From the NCBI GenBank assembly GCA_963932145.1, contig CAWVQA010000111.1, positions 1 to 64,000 of the forward strand: 64,000 bases of DNA, read 5' to 3'. The notes beneath the pieces are model-generated. The model was not told where the DNA came from. It saw only the letters and a program-made list of their open reading frames with translations, and made no database searches. This stretch comes from Acanthosepion lycidas. Lineage: Eukaryota; Mollusca; Cephalopoda; Sepiida; Sepiidae. Numbering within the stretch: position 1 is the stretch's first letter; the number at the start of each line of letters is the position of its first letter. Positions 1-13,308 of this stretch are shown one piece after another. The position numbers and the translations under genes are program-made.

Positions 1-3000
1 TTTGTCATTTTTGGTAGTGATTTTATTAGCCTATTCGATGCACAATGAGTTGGAGAATCTGATAAACCCCACTTCCGGTAGTCTAGCTGCAAGAGAAATG
101 CCTTAAATTGCCGTTTGAAGCTTCAACTTTGGGTTCCCAGTTCACGTTATTTGGGTATCGAAAAAAAAAGTCGTTTAAGATTTGTCATTTTGGTAGTGAT
201 TTTATTAGCCTATTCGATGCACAATGAGTTGGAGAATCTGATAAACCCACTTCCGGTAGTCTAGCTGCAAGAGAAATGCCTTAAATTGCCGTTTGAAGCT
301 TCAACTTTGGGTTCCCAGTTCACGTTATTTGGGTATCGAAAAAAAAAGTCGTTTAAGATTTGTCATTTTTGGTAGTGATTTTATTAGCCTATTCGATGCA
401 CAATGAGTTGGAGAATCTGATAAACCCCACTTCCGGTAGTCTAGCTGCAAGAGAAATGCCTTAAATTGCCGTTTGAAGCTTCAACTTTGGGTTCCCAGTT
501 CACGTTATTTGGGTATCGAAAAAAAAAGTCGTTTAAGATTTGTCATTTTTGGTAGTGATTTTATTAGCCTATTCGATGCACAATGAGTTGGAGAATCTGA
601 TAAACCCCACTTCCGGTAGTCTAGCTGCAAGAGAAATGCCTTAAATTGCCGTTTGAAGCTTCAACTTTGGGTTCCCAGTTCACGTTATTTGGGTATCGAA
701 AAAAAAAGTCGTTTAAGATTTGTCATTTTTGGTAGTGATTTTATTAGCCTATTCGATGCACAATGAGTTGGAGAATCTGATAAACCCCACTTCCGGTAGT
801 CTAGCTGCAAGAGAAATGCCTTAAATTGCCGTTTGAAGCTTCAACTTTGGGTTCCCAGTTCACGTTATTTGGGTATCGAAAAAAAAAGTCGTTTAAGATT
901 TGTCATTTTTGGTAGTGATTTTATTAGCCTATTCGATGCACAATGAGTTGGAGAATCTGATAAACCCCACTTCCGGTAGTCTAGCTGCAAGAGAAATGCC
1001 TTAAATTGCCGTTTGAAGCTTCAACTTTGGGTTCCCAGTTCACGTTATTTGGGTATCGAAAAAAAAAGTCGTTTAAGATTTGTCATTTTTGGTAGTGATT
1101 TTATTAGCCTATTCGATGCACAATGAGTTGGAGAATCTGATAAACCCCACTTCCGGTAGTCTAGCTGCAAGAGAAATGCCTTAAATTGCCGTTTGAAGCT
1201 TCAACTTTGGGTTCCAGTTCACGTTATTTGGGTATCGAAAAAAAAAGTCGTTTAAGATTTGTCATTTTTGGTAGTGATTTTATTAGCCTATTCGATGCAC
1301 AATGAGTTGGAGAATCTGATAAACCCCACTTCCGGTAGTCTAGCTGCAAGAGAAATGCCTTAAATTGCCGTTTGAAGCTTCAACTTTGGGTTCCCAGTTC
1401 ACGTTATTTGGGTATCGAAAAAAAAAGTCGTTTAAGATTTGTCATTTTTGGTAGTGATTTTATTAGCCTATTCGATGCACAATGAGTTGGAGAATCTGAT
1501 AAACCCCACTTCCGGTAGTCTAGCTGCAAGAGAAATGCCTTAAATTGCCGTTTGAAGCTTCAACTTTGGGTTCCCAGTTCACGTTATTTGGGTATCGAAA
1601 AAAAAAGTCGTTTAAGATTTGTCATTTTTGGTAGTGATTTTATTAGCCTATTCGATGCACAATGAGTTGGAGAATCTGATAAACCCCACTTCCGGTAGTC
1701 TAGCTGCAAGAGAAATGCCTTAAATTGCCGTTTGAAGCTTCAACTTTGGGTTCCCAGTTCACGTTATTTGGGTATCGAAAAAAAAAGTCGTTTAAGATTT
1801 GTCATTTTTGGTAGTGATTTTATTAGCCTATTCGATGCACAATGAGTTGGAGAATCTGATAAACCCCACTTCCGGTAGTCTAGCTGCAAGAGAAATGCCT
1901 TAAATTGCCGTTTGAAGCTTCAACTTTGGGTTCCCAGTTCACGTTATTTGGGTATCGAAAAAAAAAGTCGTTTAAGATTTGTCATTTTTGGTAGTGATTT
2001 TATTAGCCTATTCGATGCACAATGAGTTGGAGAATCTGATAAACCCCACTTCCGGTAGTCTAGCTGCAAGAGAAATGCCTTAAATTGCCGTTTGAAGCTT
2101 CAACTTTGGGTTCCCAGTTCACGTTATTTGGGTATCGAAAAAAAAAGTCGTTTAAGATTTGTCATTTTTGGTAGTGATTTTATTAGCCTATTCGATGCAC
2201 AATGAGTTGGAGAATCTGATAAACCCCACTTCCGGTAGTCTAGCTGCAAGAGAAATGCCTTAAATTGCCGTTTGAAGCTTCAACTTTGGGTTCCCAGTTC
2301 ACGTTATTTGGGTATCGAAAAAAAAAGTCGTTTAAGATTTGTCATTTTTGGTAGTGATTTTATTAGCCTATTCGATGCACAATGAGTTGGAGAATCTGAT
2401 AAACCCCACTTCCGGTAGTCTAGCTGCAAGAGAAATGCCTTAAATTGCCGTTTGAAGCTTCAACTTTGGGTTCCCAGTTCACGTTATTTGGGTATCGAAA
2501 AAAAAAGTCGTTTAAGATTTGTCATTTTTGGTAGTGATTTTATTAGCCTATTCGATGCACAATGAGTTGGAGAATCTGATAAACCCCACTTCCGGTAGTC
2601 TAGCTGCAAGAGAAATGCCTTAAATTGCCGTTTGAAGCTTCAACTTTGGGTTCCCAGTTCACGTTATTTGGGTATCGAAAAAAAAAGTCGTTTAAGATTT
2701 GTCATTTTTGGTAGTGATTTTATTAGCCTATTCGATGCACAATGAGTTGGAGAATCTGATAAACCCCACTTCCGGTAGTCTAGCTGCAAGAGAAATGCCT
2801 TAAATTGCCGTTTGAAGCTTCAACTTTGGGTTCCCAGTTCACGTTATTTGGGTATCGAAAAAAAAAGTCGTTTAAGATTTGTCATTTTTGGTAGTGATTT
2901 TATTAGCCTATTCGATGCACAATGAGTTGGAGAATCTGATAAACCCCACTTCCGGTAGTCTAGCTGCAAGAGAAATGCCTTAAATTGCCGTTTGAAGCCT

Positions 3001-6000
3001 CAACTTTGGGTTCCCAGTTCACGTTATTTGGGTATCGAAAAAAAAAGTCGTTTAAGATTTGTCATTTTTGGTAGTGATTTTATTAGCCTATTCGATGCAC
3101 AATGAGTTGGAGAATCTGATAAACCCCACTTCCGGTAGTCTAGCTGCAAGAGAAATGCCTTAAATTGCCGTTTGAAGCCTCAACTTTGGGTTCCCAGTTC
3201 ACGTTATTTGGGTATCGAAAAAAAAAGTCGTTTAAGATTTGTCATTTTTGGTAGTGATTTTATTAGCCTATTCGATGCACAATGAGTTGGAGAATCTGAT
3301 AAACCCCACTTCCGGTAGTCTAGCTGCAAGAGAAATGCCTTAAATTGCCGTTTGAAGCTTCAACTTTGGGTTCCCAGTTCACGTTATTTGGGTATCGAAA
3401 AAAAAAGTCGTTTAAGATTTGTCATTTTTGGTAGTGATTTTATTAGCCTATTCGATGCACAATGAGTTGGAGAATCTGATAAACCCCACTTCCGGTAGTC
3501 TAACTTCAAGTGAAATGCCTTAAATTGCCGTTTGAAGCCTCAACTTTGGGTTCCCAGTTCACGTTATTTGGGTATCGAAAAAAAAAGTCGTTTAAGATTT
3601 GTCATTTTTGGTAGTGATTTTATTAGCCTATTCGATGCACAATGAGTTGGAGAATCTGATAAACCCCACTTCCGGTAGTCTAGCTGCAAGAAAAATGCCT
3701 TAAATTGCCGTTTGAAGCTTCAACTTTGGGTTCCCAGTTCACGTTATTTGGGTATCGAAAAAAAAAGTCGTTTAAGATTTGTCATTTTTGGTAGTGATTT
3801 TATTAGCCTATTCGATGCACAATGAGTTGGAGAATCTGATAAACCCCACTTCCGGTAGTCTAGCTGCAAGAGAAATGCCTTAAATTGCCGTTTGAAGCTT
3901 CAACTTTGGGTTCCCAGTTCACGTTATTTGGGTATCGAAAAAAAAAGTCGTTTAAGATTTGTCATTTTTGGTAGTGATTTTATTAGCCTATTCGATGCAC
4001 AATGAGTTGGAGAATCTGATAAACCCCACTTACGGTAGTCTAGCTGCAAGAGAAATGCCTTAAATTGCCGTTTGAAGCTTCAACTTTGGGTTCCCAGTTC
4101 ACGTTATTTGGGTATCGAAAAAAAAAGTCGTTTAAGATTTGTCATTTTTGGTAGTGATTTTATTAGCCTATTCGATGCACAATGAGTTGGAGAATCTGAT
4201 AAACCCCACTTCCGGTAGTCTAGCTGCAAGAGAAATGCCTTAAATTGCCGTTTGAAGCCTCAACTTTGGGTTCCCAGTTCACGTTATTTGGGTATCGAAA
4301 AAAAAAGTCTTTTAAGATTTGTCATTTTTGGTAGTGATTTTATTAGCCTATTCGATGCACAATGAGTTGGAGAATCTGATAAACCCCACTTCCGGTAGTC
4401 TAGCTGCAAGAGAAATGCCTTAAATTGCCGTTTGAAGCCTCAACTTTGCGTTCCCAGTTCACGTTATTTGGGTATCGAAAAAAAAAGTCGTTTAAGATTT
4501 GTCATTTTTGGTAGTGATTTTATTAGCCTATTCGATGCACAATGAGTTGGAGAATCTGATAAACCCCACTTCCGGTAGTCTAGCTGCAAGAGAAATGCCT
4601 TAAATTGCCGTTTGAAGCTTCAACTTTGGGTTCCCAGTTCACGTTATTTGGGTATCGAAAAAAAAAGTCGTTTAAGATTTGTCATTTTTGGTAGTGATTT
4701 TATTAGCCTATTCGATGCACAATGAGTTGGAGAATCTGATAAACCCCACTTCCGGTAGTCTAACTTCAAGTGAAATGCCTTAAATTGCCGTTTGAAGCCT
4801 CAACTTTGGGTTCCCAGTTCACGTTATTTGGGTATCGAAAAAAAAAGTCGTTTAAGATTTGTCATTTTTGGTAGTGATTTTATTAGCCTATTCGATGCAC
4901 AATGAGTTGGAGAATCTGATAAACCCCACTTCCGGTAGTCTAGCTGCAAGAGAAATGCCTTAAATTGCCGTTTGAAGCTTCAACTTTGGGTTCCCAGTTC
5001 ACGTTATTTGGGTATCGAAAAAAAAAGTCGTTTAAGATTTGTCATTTTTGGTAGTGATTTTATTAGCCTATTCGATGCACAATGAGTTGGAGAATCTGAT
5101 AAACCCCACTTCCGGTAGTCTAGCTGCAAGAGAAATGCCTTAAATTGCCGTTTGAAGCTTCAACTTTGGGTTCCCAGTTCACGTTATTTGGGTATCGAAA
5201 AAAAAAGTCGTTTAAGATTTGTCATTTTTGGTAGTGATTTTATTAGCCTATTCGATGCACAATGAGTTGGAGAATCTGATAAACCCCACTTCCGGTAGTC
5301 TAGCTGCAAGAGAAATGCCTTAAATTGCCGTTTGAAGCTTCAACTTTGGGTTCCCAGTTCACGTTATTTGGGTATCGAAAAAAAAAGTCGTTTAAGTTTT
5401 GTCATTTTTGGTAGTGATTTTATTAGCCTATTCGATGCACAATGAGTTGGAGAATCTGATAAACCCCACTTCCGGTAGTCTAGCTGCAAGAGAAATGCCT
5501 TAAATTGCCGTTTGAAGCTTCAACTTTGGGTTCCCAGTTCACGTTATTTGGGTATCGAAAAAAAAAGTCGTTTAAGATTTGTCATTTTTGGTAGTGATTT
5601 TATTAGCCCATTCGATGCACAATGAGTTGGAGAATCTGATAAACCCCACTTCCGGTAGTCTAGCTGCAAGAGAAATGCCTTAAATTGCCGTTTGAAGCCT
5701 CAACTTTGGGTTCCCAGTTCACGTTATTTGGGTATCGAAAAAAAAAGTCGTTTAAGATTTGTCATTTTTGGTAGTGATTTTATTAGCCTATTCGATGCAC
5801 AATGAGTTGGAGAATCTGATAAACCCCACTTCCGGTAGTCTAGCTGCAAGAGAAATGCCTTAAATTGCCGTTTGAAGCCTCAACTTTGGGTTCCCAGTTC
5901 ACGTTATTTGGGTATCGAAAAAAAAAGTCGTTTAAGATTTGTCATTTTTGGTAGTGATTTTATTAGCCTATTCGATGCACAATGAGTTGGAGAATCTGAT

Positions 6001-9000
6001 AAACCCCACTTCCGGTAGTCTAGCTGCAAGAGAAATGCCTTAAATTGCCGTTTGAAGCCTCAACTTTGGGTTCCCAGTTCACGTTATTTGGGTATCGAAA
6101 AAAAAAGTCGTTTAAGATTTGTCATTTTTGGTAGTGATTTTATTAGCCTATTCGATGCACAATGAGTTGGAGAATCTGATAAACCCCACTTCCGGTAGTC
6201 TAGTTGCAAGTGAAATGCCTTAAATTGCCGTTTGAAGCTTCAACTTTGGGTTCCCAGTTCACGTTATTTGGGTATCGAAAAAAAAAGTCGTTTAAGATTT
6301 GTCATTTTTGGTAGTGATTTTATTAGCCTATTCGATGCACAATGAGTTGGAGTATCTGATAAACCCCACTTCCGGTAGTCTAGATGCAAGTGAAATGCCT
6401 TAAATTGCCGTTTGAAGCCTCAACTTTGGGTTCCCAGTTCACGTTATTTGGGTATCGAAAAAAAAAGTCGTTTAAGATTTGTCATTTTTTGTAGTGATTT
6501 TATTAGCCTATTCGATGCACAATGAGTTGGAGTATCTGATAAACCCCACTTCCGGTAGTCTAGATGCAAGAGAAATGCCTTAAATTGCCGTTTGAAGCTT
6601 CAACTTTGGGTTCCCAGTTCACGTTATTTGGGTATCGAAAAAAAAGTCGTTTAAGATTTGTCATTTTTGGTAGTGATTTTATTAGCCTATTCGATGCACA
6701 ATGAGTTGGAGAATCTGATAAACCCCTCTTCCGGTAGTCTAGCTGCAAGAGAAATGCCTTAAATTGCCGTTTGAAGCCTCAACTTTGGGTTCCCAGTTCA
6801 CGTTATTTGGGTATCGAAAAAAAAAGTCGTTTAAGATTTGTCATTTTTGGTAGTGATTTTATTAGCCTATTCGATGCACAATGAGTTGGAGAATCTGATA
6901 AACCCCACTTCCGGTAGTCTAGCTGCAAGAGAAATGCCTTAAATTGCCGTTTGAAGCTTCAACTTTGGGTTCCCAGTTCACGTTATTTGGGTATCGAAAA
7001 AAAAAGTCGTTTAAGATTTGTCATTTTTGGTAGTGATTTTATTAGCCTATTCGATGCACAATGAGTTGGAGAACCTGATAAACCCCACTTCCGGTAGTCT
7101 AGCTGCAAGAGAAATACCTTAAATTGCCGTTTGAAGCTTCAACTTTGGGTTCCCAGTTCACGTTATTTGGGTATCGAAAAAAAAAGTCGTTTAAGATTTG
7201 TCATTTTTGGTAGTGATTTTATTAGCCTATTCGATGCACAATGAGTTGGAGAATCTGATAAACCCCACTTCCGGTAGTCTAGCTGCAAGAGAAATGCCTT
7301 AAATTGCCGTTTGAAGCTTCAACTTTGGGTTCCCAGTTCACGTTATTTGGGTATCGAAAAAAAAAGTCGTTTAAGATTTGTCATTTTTGGTAGTGATTTT
7401 ATTAGCCTATTCGATGCACAATGAGTTGGAGAATCTGATAAACCCCACTTCCGGTAGTCTAGATGCAAGAGAAATGCCTTAAATTGCCGTTTGAAGCCTC
7501 AACTTTGGGTTCCCAGTTCACGTTATTTGGGTATCGAAAAAAAAAATCGTTTAAGATTTGTCATTTTTGGTAGTGATTTTATTAGCCTATTCGATGCACA
7601 ATGAGTTGGAGAATCTGATAAACCCCACTTCCGGTAGTCTAGCTGCAAGAGAAATGCCTTAAATTGCCGTTTGAAGCCTCAACTTTGGGTTCCCAGTTCA
7701 CGTTATTTGGGTATCGAAAAAAAAAATCGTTTAAGATTTGTCATTTTTGGTAGTGATTTTATTAGCCTATTCGATGCACAATGAGTTGGAGAATCTGATA
7801 AACCCCACTTCCGGTAGTCTAGCTGCAAGAGAAATGCCTTAAATTGCCGTTTGAAGCCTCAACTTTGGGTTCCCAGTTCACGTTATTTGGGTATCGAAAA
7901 AAAAAGTCGTTTAAGATTTGTCATTTTTGGTAGTGATTTTATTAGCCTATTCGATGCACAATGAGTTGGAGAATCTGATAAACCCCACTTCCGGTAGTCT
8001 AGCTGCAAGAGAAATGCCTTAAATTGCCGTTTGAAGCTTCAACTTTGGGTTCCCAGTTCACGTTATTTGGGTATCAAAAAAAAAAGTCGTTTAAGATTTG
8101 TCATTTTTGGTAGTGATTTTATTAGCCTATTCGATGCACAATGAGTTGGAGAATCTGATAAACCCCACTTACGGTAGTCTAGCTGCAAGAGAAATGCCTT
8201 AAATTGCCGTTTGAAGCTTCAACTTTGGGTTCCCAGTTCACGTTATTTGGGTATCGAAAAAAAAAGTCGTTTAAGATTTGTCATTTTTGGTAGTGATTTT
8301 ATTAGCCTATTCGATGCACAATGAGTTGGAGAATCTGATAAACCCCACTTCCGGTAGTCTAGCTGCAAGAGAAATGCCTTAAATTGCCGTTTGAAGCCTC
8401 AACTTTCGGTTCCCAGTTCACGTTATTTGGGTATCGAAAAAAAAAGTCGTTTAAGATTTGTCATTTCTGGTAGTGATTTTATTAGCCTATTCGATGCACA
8501 ATGAGTTGGAGAATCTGATAAACCCCACTTCCGGTAGTCTAGCTGCAAGAGAAATGCCTTAAATTGCCGTTTGAAGCTTCAACTTTGGGTTCCCAGTTCA
8601 CGTTATTTGGGTATCGAAAAAAAAAGTCGTTTAAGATTTGTCATTTTTGGTAGTGATTTTATTAGCCTATTCGATGCACAATGAGTTGGAGAATCTGATA
8701 AACCCCACTTCCGGTAGTCTAGCTGCAAGAGAAATGCCTTAAATTGCCGTTTGAAGCTTCAACTTTGGGTTCCCAGTTCACGTTATTTGGGTATCGAAAA
8801 AAAAAGTCGTTTAAGATTTGTCATTTTTGGTAGTGATTTTATTAGCCTATTCGATGCACAATGAGTTGGAGAATCTGGTAAACCCCACTTCCGGTTGTCT
8901 AGCTGCAAGAGAAATGCCTTAAATTGCCGTTTGAAGCCTCAACTTTGGGTTCCCAGTTCACGTTATTTGGGTATCGAAAAAAAAAGTCGTTTAAGATTTG

Positions 9001-12000
9001 TCATTTTTGGTAGTGATTTTATTAGCCTATTCGATGCACAATGAGTTGGAGAATCTGATAAACCCCACTTCCGGTAGTCTAGCTGCAAGAGAAATGCCTT
9101 AAATTGCCGTTTGAAGCCTCAACTTTGGGTTCCCAGTTCACGTTATTTGGGTATCGAAAAAAAAAGTCGTTTAAGATTTGTCATTTTTGGTAGTGATTTT
9201 ATTAGCCTATTCGATGCAAAATGAGTTGGAGAATCTGATAAACCCCACTTCCGGTAGTCTAGCTGCAAGAGAAATGCCTTAAATTGCCGTTTGAAGCCTC
9301 AACTTTGGGTTCCCAGTTCACGTTATTTGGGTATCGAAAAAAAAAGTCGTTTAAGATTTGTCATTTTTGGTAGTGATTTTATTAGCCTATTCGATGCACA
9401 ATGAGTTGGAGAATCTGATAAACCCCACTTCCGGTAGTCTAGCTGCAAGAGAAATGCCTTAAATTGCCGTTTGAAGCCTCAACTTTGGGTTCCCAGTTCA
9501 CGTTATTTGGGTATCGAAAAAAAAAGTCGATTAAGATTTGTCATTTTTGGTAGTGATTTTATTAGCCTATTCGATGCACAATGACTTGGAGAATCTGATA
9601 AACCCCACTTCCGGTAGTCTAGCTGCAAGAGAAATGCCTTAAATTGCCGTTTGAAGCCTCAACTTTGGGTTCCCAGTTCACGTTATTTGGGTATCGAAAA
9701 AAAAAGTCGTTTAAGATTTGTCATTTTTGGTAGTGATTTTATTAGCCTATTCGATGCACAATGAGTTGGAGAATCTGGTAAACCCCACTTCCGGTAGTCT
9801 AGCTGCAAGAGAAATGCCTTAAATTGCCGTTTGAAGCCTCAACTTTGGGTTCCCAGTTCACGTTATTTGGGTATCGAAAAAAAAAGTCGTTTAAGATTTG
9901 TCATTTTTGGTAGTGATTTTATTAGCCTATTCGATGCACAATGAGTTGGAGAATCTGATAAACCCCACTTCCGGTAGTCTAGCTGCAAGAGAAATGCCTT
10001 AAATTGCCGTTTGAAGCCTCAACTTTGGGTTCCCAGTTCACGTTATTTGGGTATCGAAAAAAAAAGTCGTTTAAGATTTGTCATTTTTGGTAGTGATTTT
10101 ATTAGCCTATTCGATGCACAATGAGTTGGAGAATCTGATAAACCCCACTTCCGGTAGTCTAGCTGCAAGAGAAATGCCTTAAATTGCCGTTTGAAGCTTC
10201 AACTTTGGGTTCCCAGTTCACGTTATTTGGGTATCGAAAAAAAAAGTCGTTTAAGATTTGTCATTTTTGGTAGTGATTTTATTAGCCTATTCGATGCACA
10301 ATGAGTTGGAGAATCTGATAAACCCCACTTCCGGTAGTCTAGCTGCAAGAGAAATGCCTTAAATTGCCGTTTGAAGCCTCAACTTTGGGATCCCAGTTCA
10401 CGTTATTTGGGTATCGAAAAAAAAAGTCGTTTAAGATTTGTCATTTTTGGTAGTGATTTTATTAGCCTATTCGATGCACAATGAGTTGGAGAATCTGATA
10501 AAGCCCACTTCCGGTAGTCTAGCTGCAAGAGAAATGCCTTAAATTGCCGTTTGAAGCTTCAACTTTGGGTTCCCAGTTCACGTTATTTGGGTATCGAAAA
10601 AAAAAGTCGTTTAAGATTTGTCATTTTTGGTAGTGATTTTATTAGCCTATTCGATGCACAATGTGTTGGAGAATCTGATAAACCCCACTTCCGGTAGTCT
10701 AGCTGCAAGAGAAATGCCTTAAATTGCCGTTTGAAGCCTCAACTTTGGGATCCCAGTTCACGTTATTTGGGTATCGAAAAAAAAATTCGTTTAAGATTTG
10801 TCATTTTTGGTAGTGATTTTATTAGCCTATTCGATGCACAATGAGTTGGAGAATCTGATAAAGCCCACTTCCGGTAGTCTAGCTGCAAGAGAAATGCCTT
10901 AAATTGCCGTTTGAAGCTTCAACTTTGGGTTCCCAGTTCACGTTATTTGGGTATCGAAAAAAAAAGTCGTTTAAGATTTGTCATTTTTGGTAGTGATTTA
11001 ATTAGCCTATTCGATGCACAATGAGTTGGAGAATCTGATAAACCCCACTTCCGGTAGTCTAGCTGCAAGAGAAATGCCTTAAATTGCCGTTTGAAGCCTC
11101 AACTTTGGGTTCCCAGTTCACGTTATTTGGGTATCGAAAAAAAAAGTCGTTTAAGATTTGTCATTTTTGGTAGTGATTTTATTAGCCTATTCGATGCACA
11201 ATGAGTTGGAGAATCTGATAAACCCCACTTCCGGTAGTCTAGCTGCAAGAGAAATGCCTTAAATTGCCGTTTGAAGCTTCAACTTTGGGTTCCCAGTTCA
11301 CGTTATTTGGGTATCGAAAAAAAAAGTCGTTTAAGATTTGTCATTTTTGGTAGTGATTTTATTAGCCTATTCGATGCACAATGAGTTGGAGAATCTGATA
11401 AACCCCACTTCCGGTAGTCTAGCTTCAAGAGAAATGCCTTAAATTGCCGTTTGAAGCCTCAACTTTGGGTTCCCAGTTCACGTTATTTGGGTATCGAAAA
11501 AAAAAGTCGTTTAAGATTTGTCATTTTTGGTAGTGATTTTATTAGCCTATTCGATGCACAATGAGTTGGAGAATCTGATAAACCCCACTTCCGGTAGTCT
11601 AGCTGCAAGAGAAATGCCTTAAATTGCCGTTTGAAGCTTCAACTTTGGGTTCCCAGTTCACGTTATTTGGGTATCGAAAAAAAAAGTCATTTAAGATTTG
11701 TCATTTTTGGTAGTGATTTTATTAGCCTATTCGATGCACAATGAGTTGGAGAATCTGATAAAGCCCACTTCCGGTAGTCTAGCTGCAAGAGAAATGCCTT
11801 AAATTGCCGTTTGAAGCTTCAACTTTGGGTTCCCAGTTCACGTTATTTGGGTATCGAAAAAAAAATTCGTTTAAGATTTGTCATTTTTGGTAGTGATTTT
11901 ATTAGCCTATTCGATGCACAATGAGTTGGAGAATCTGATAAACCCCACTTCCGGTAGTCTAGCTGCAAGAGAAATGCCTTAAATTGCCGTTTGAAGCTTC

Positions 12001-13308
12001 AACTTTGGGTTCCCAGTTCACGTTATTTGGGTATCGAAAAAAAAAGTCGTTTAAGATTTGTCATTTTTGGTAGTGATTTTATTAGCCTATTCGATGCACA
12101 ATGAGTTGGTGAATCTGATAAACCCCACTTCCGGTAGTCTTGCTGCAAGAGAAATGCCTTAAATTGCCGTTTGAAGCTTCAACTTTGGGTTCCCAGTTCA
12201 CGTTATTTGGGTATCGAAAAAAAAAGTCGTTTAAGATTTGTCATTTTTGGTAGTGATTTTATTAGCCTATTCGATGCACAATGAGTTGGAGAATCTGATA
12301 AATCCCACTTCCGGTAGTCTAGCTGCAAGAGAAATGCCTTAAATTGCCGTTTGAAGCTTCAACTTTGGGTTCCCAGTTCACGTTATTTGGGTATCGAAAA
12401 AAAAAGTCTTTTAAGATTTGTCATTTTTGGTAGTGATTATATTAGCCTATTCGATGCACAATGAGTTGGAGAATCTGATAAACCCCACTTCCGGTAGTCT
12501 AGCTGCAAGAGAAATGCCTTAAATTGCCGTTTGAAGCCTCAACTTTGGGTTCCCAGTTCACGTTATTTGGGTATCGAAAAAAAAAGTCGTTTAAGATTTG
12601 TCATTTTTGGTAGTGATTTTATTAGCCTATTCGATGCACAATGAGTTGGAGAATCTGATAAACCCCACTTCCGGTAGTCTAGCTGCAAGGGAAATGCCTT
12701 AAATTTCCGTTTGAAGCCTCAACTTTGGGGTCCCAGTTCACGTTATTTGGGTATCGAAAAAAAAAGTCGTTTAAGATTTGTCATTTTTGGTAGTGATTTT
12801 ATTAGCCTATTCGATGCACAATGAGTTGGAGAATCTGATAAACCCCACTTCCGGTAGTCTAGCTGCAAGAGAAATGCCTTAAATTGCCGTTTGAAGCTTC
12901 AACATTGGGTTCCCAGTTCACGTTATTTGGGTATCGAAAAAAAAAGTCGTTTAAGATTTGTCATTTTTGGTAGTGATTTTATTAGCCTATTCGATGCACA
13001 ATGAGTTGGAGAATCTGATAAACCCCACTTCCGGTAGTCTAGCTGCAAGAGAAATGCCTTAAATTGCCGTTTGAAGCCTCAACTTTGGGTTCCCAGTTCA
13101 CGTTATTTGGGTATCGAAAAAATAAGTCGTTTAAGATTTGTCATTTTTGGTAGTGATTTTATTAGCCTATTCGATGCACAATGAGTTGGAGAATCTGATA
13201 AACCCCACTTCCGGTAGTCTAGCTGCAAGAGAAATGCCTTAAATTGCCGTTTGAAGCCTCAACTTTGGGTTCCCAGTTCACGTTATTTGGGTATCGAAAA
13301 AAAAAGTC
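1..13308 (+). repeat. Type A satellite block, highly homogenised
   Basis: About 74 type A monomers. Runs of several successive monomers (for example 361-1200) are identical or differ at one or two bases. The commonest polymorphism is gaagcttc versus gaagcctc in the palindrome, which destroys an AAGCTT site in many copies. Rare private changes mark local duplications: taacttcaagtg occurs at about 3502 and again 1260 bases later at 4762. The pair gggatcccag then aagcccac occurs at 10387/10501 and again 360 bases later. Such low divergence implies recent amplification by unequal exchange or a related process. Confidence 0.95.
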
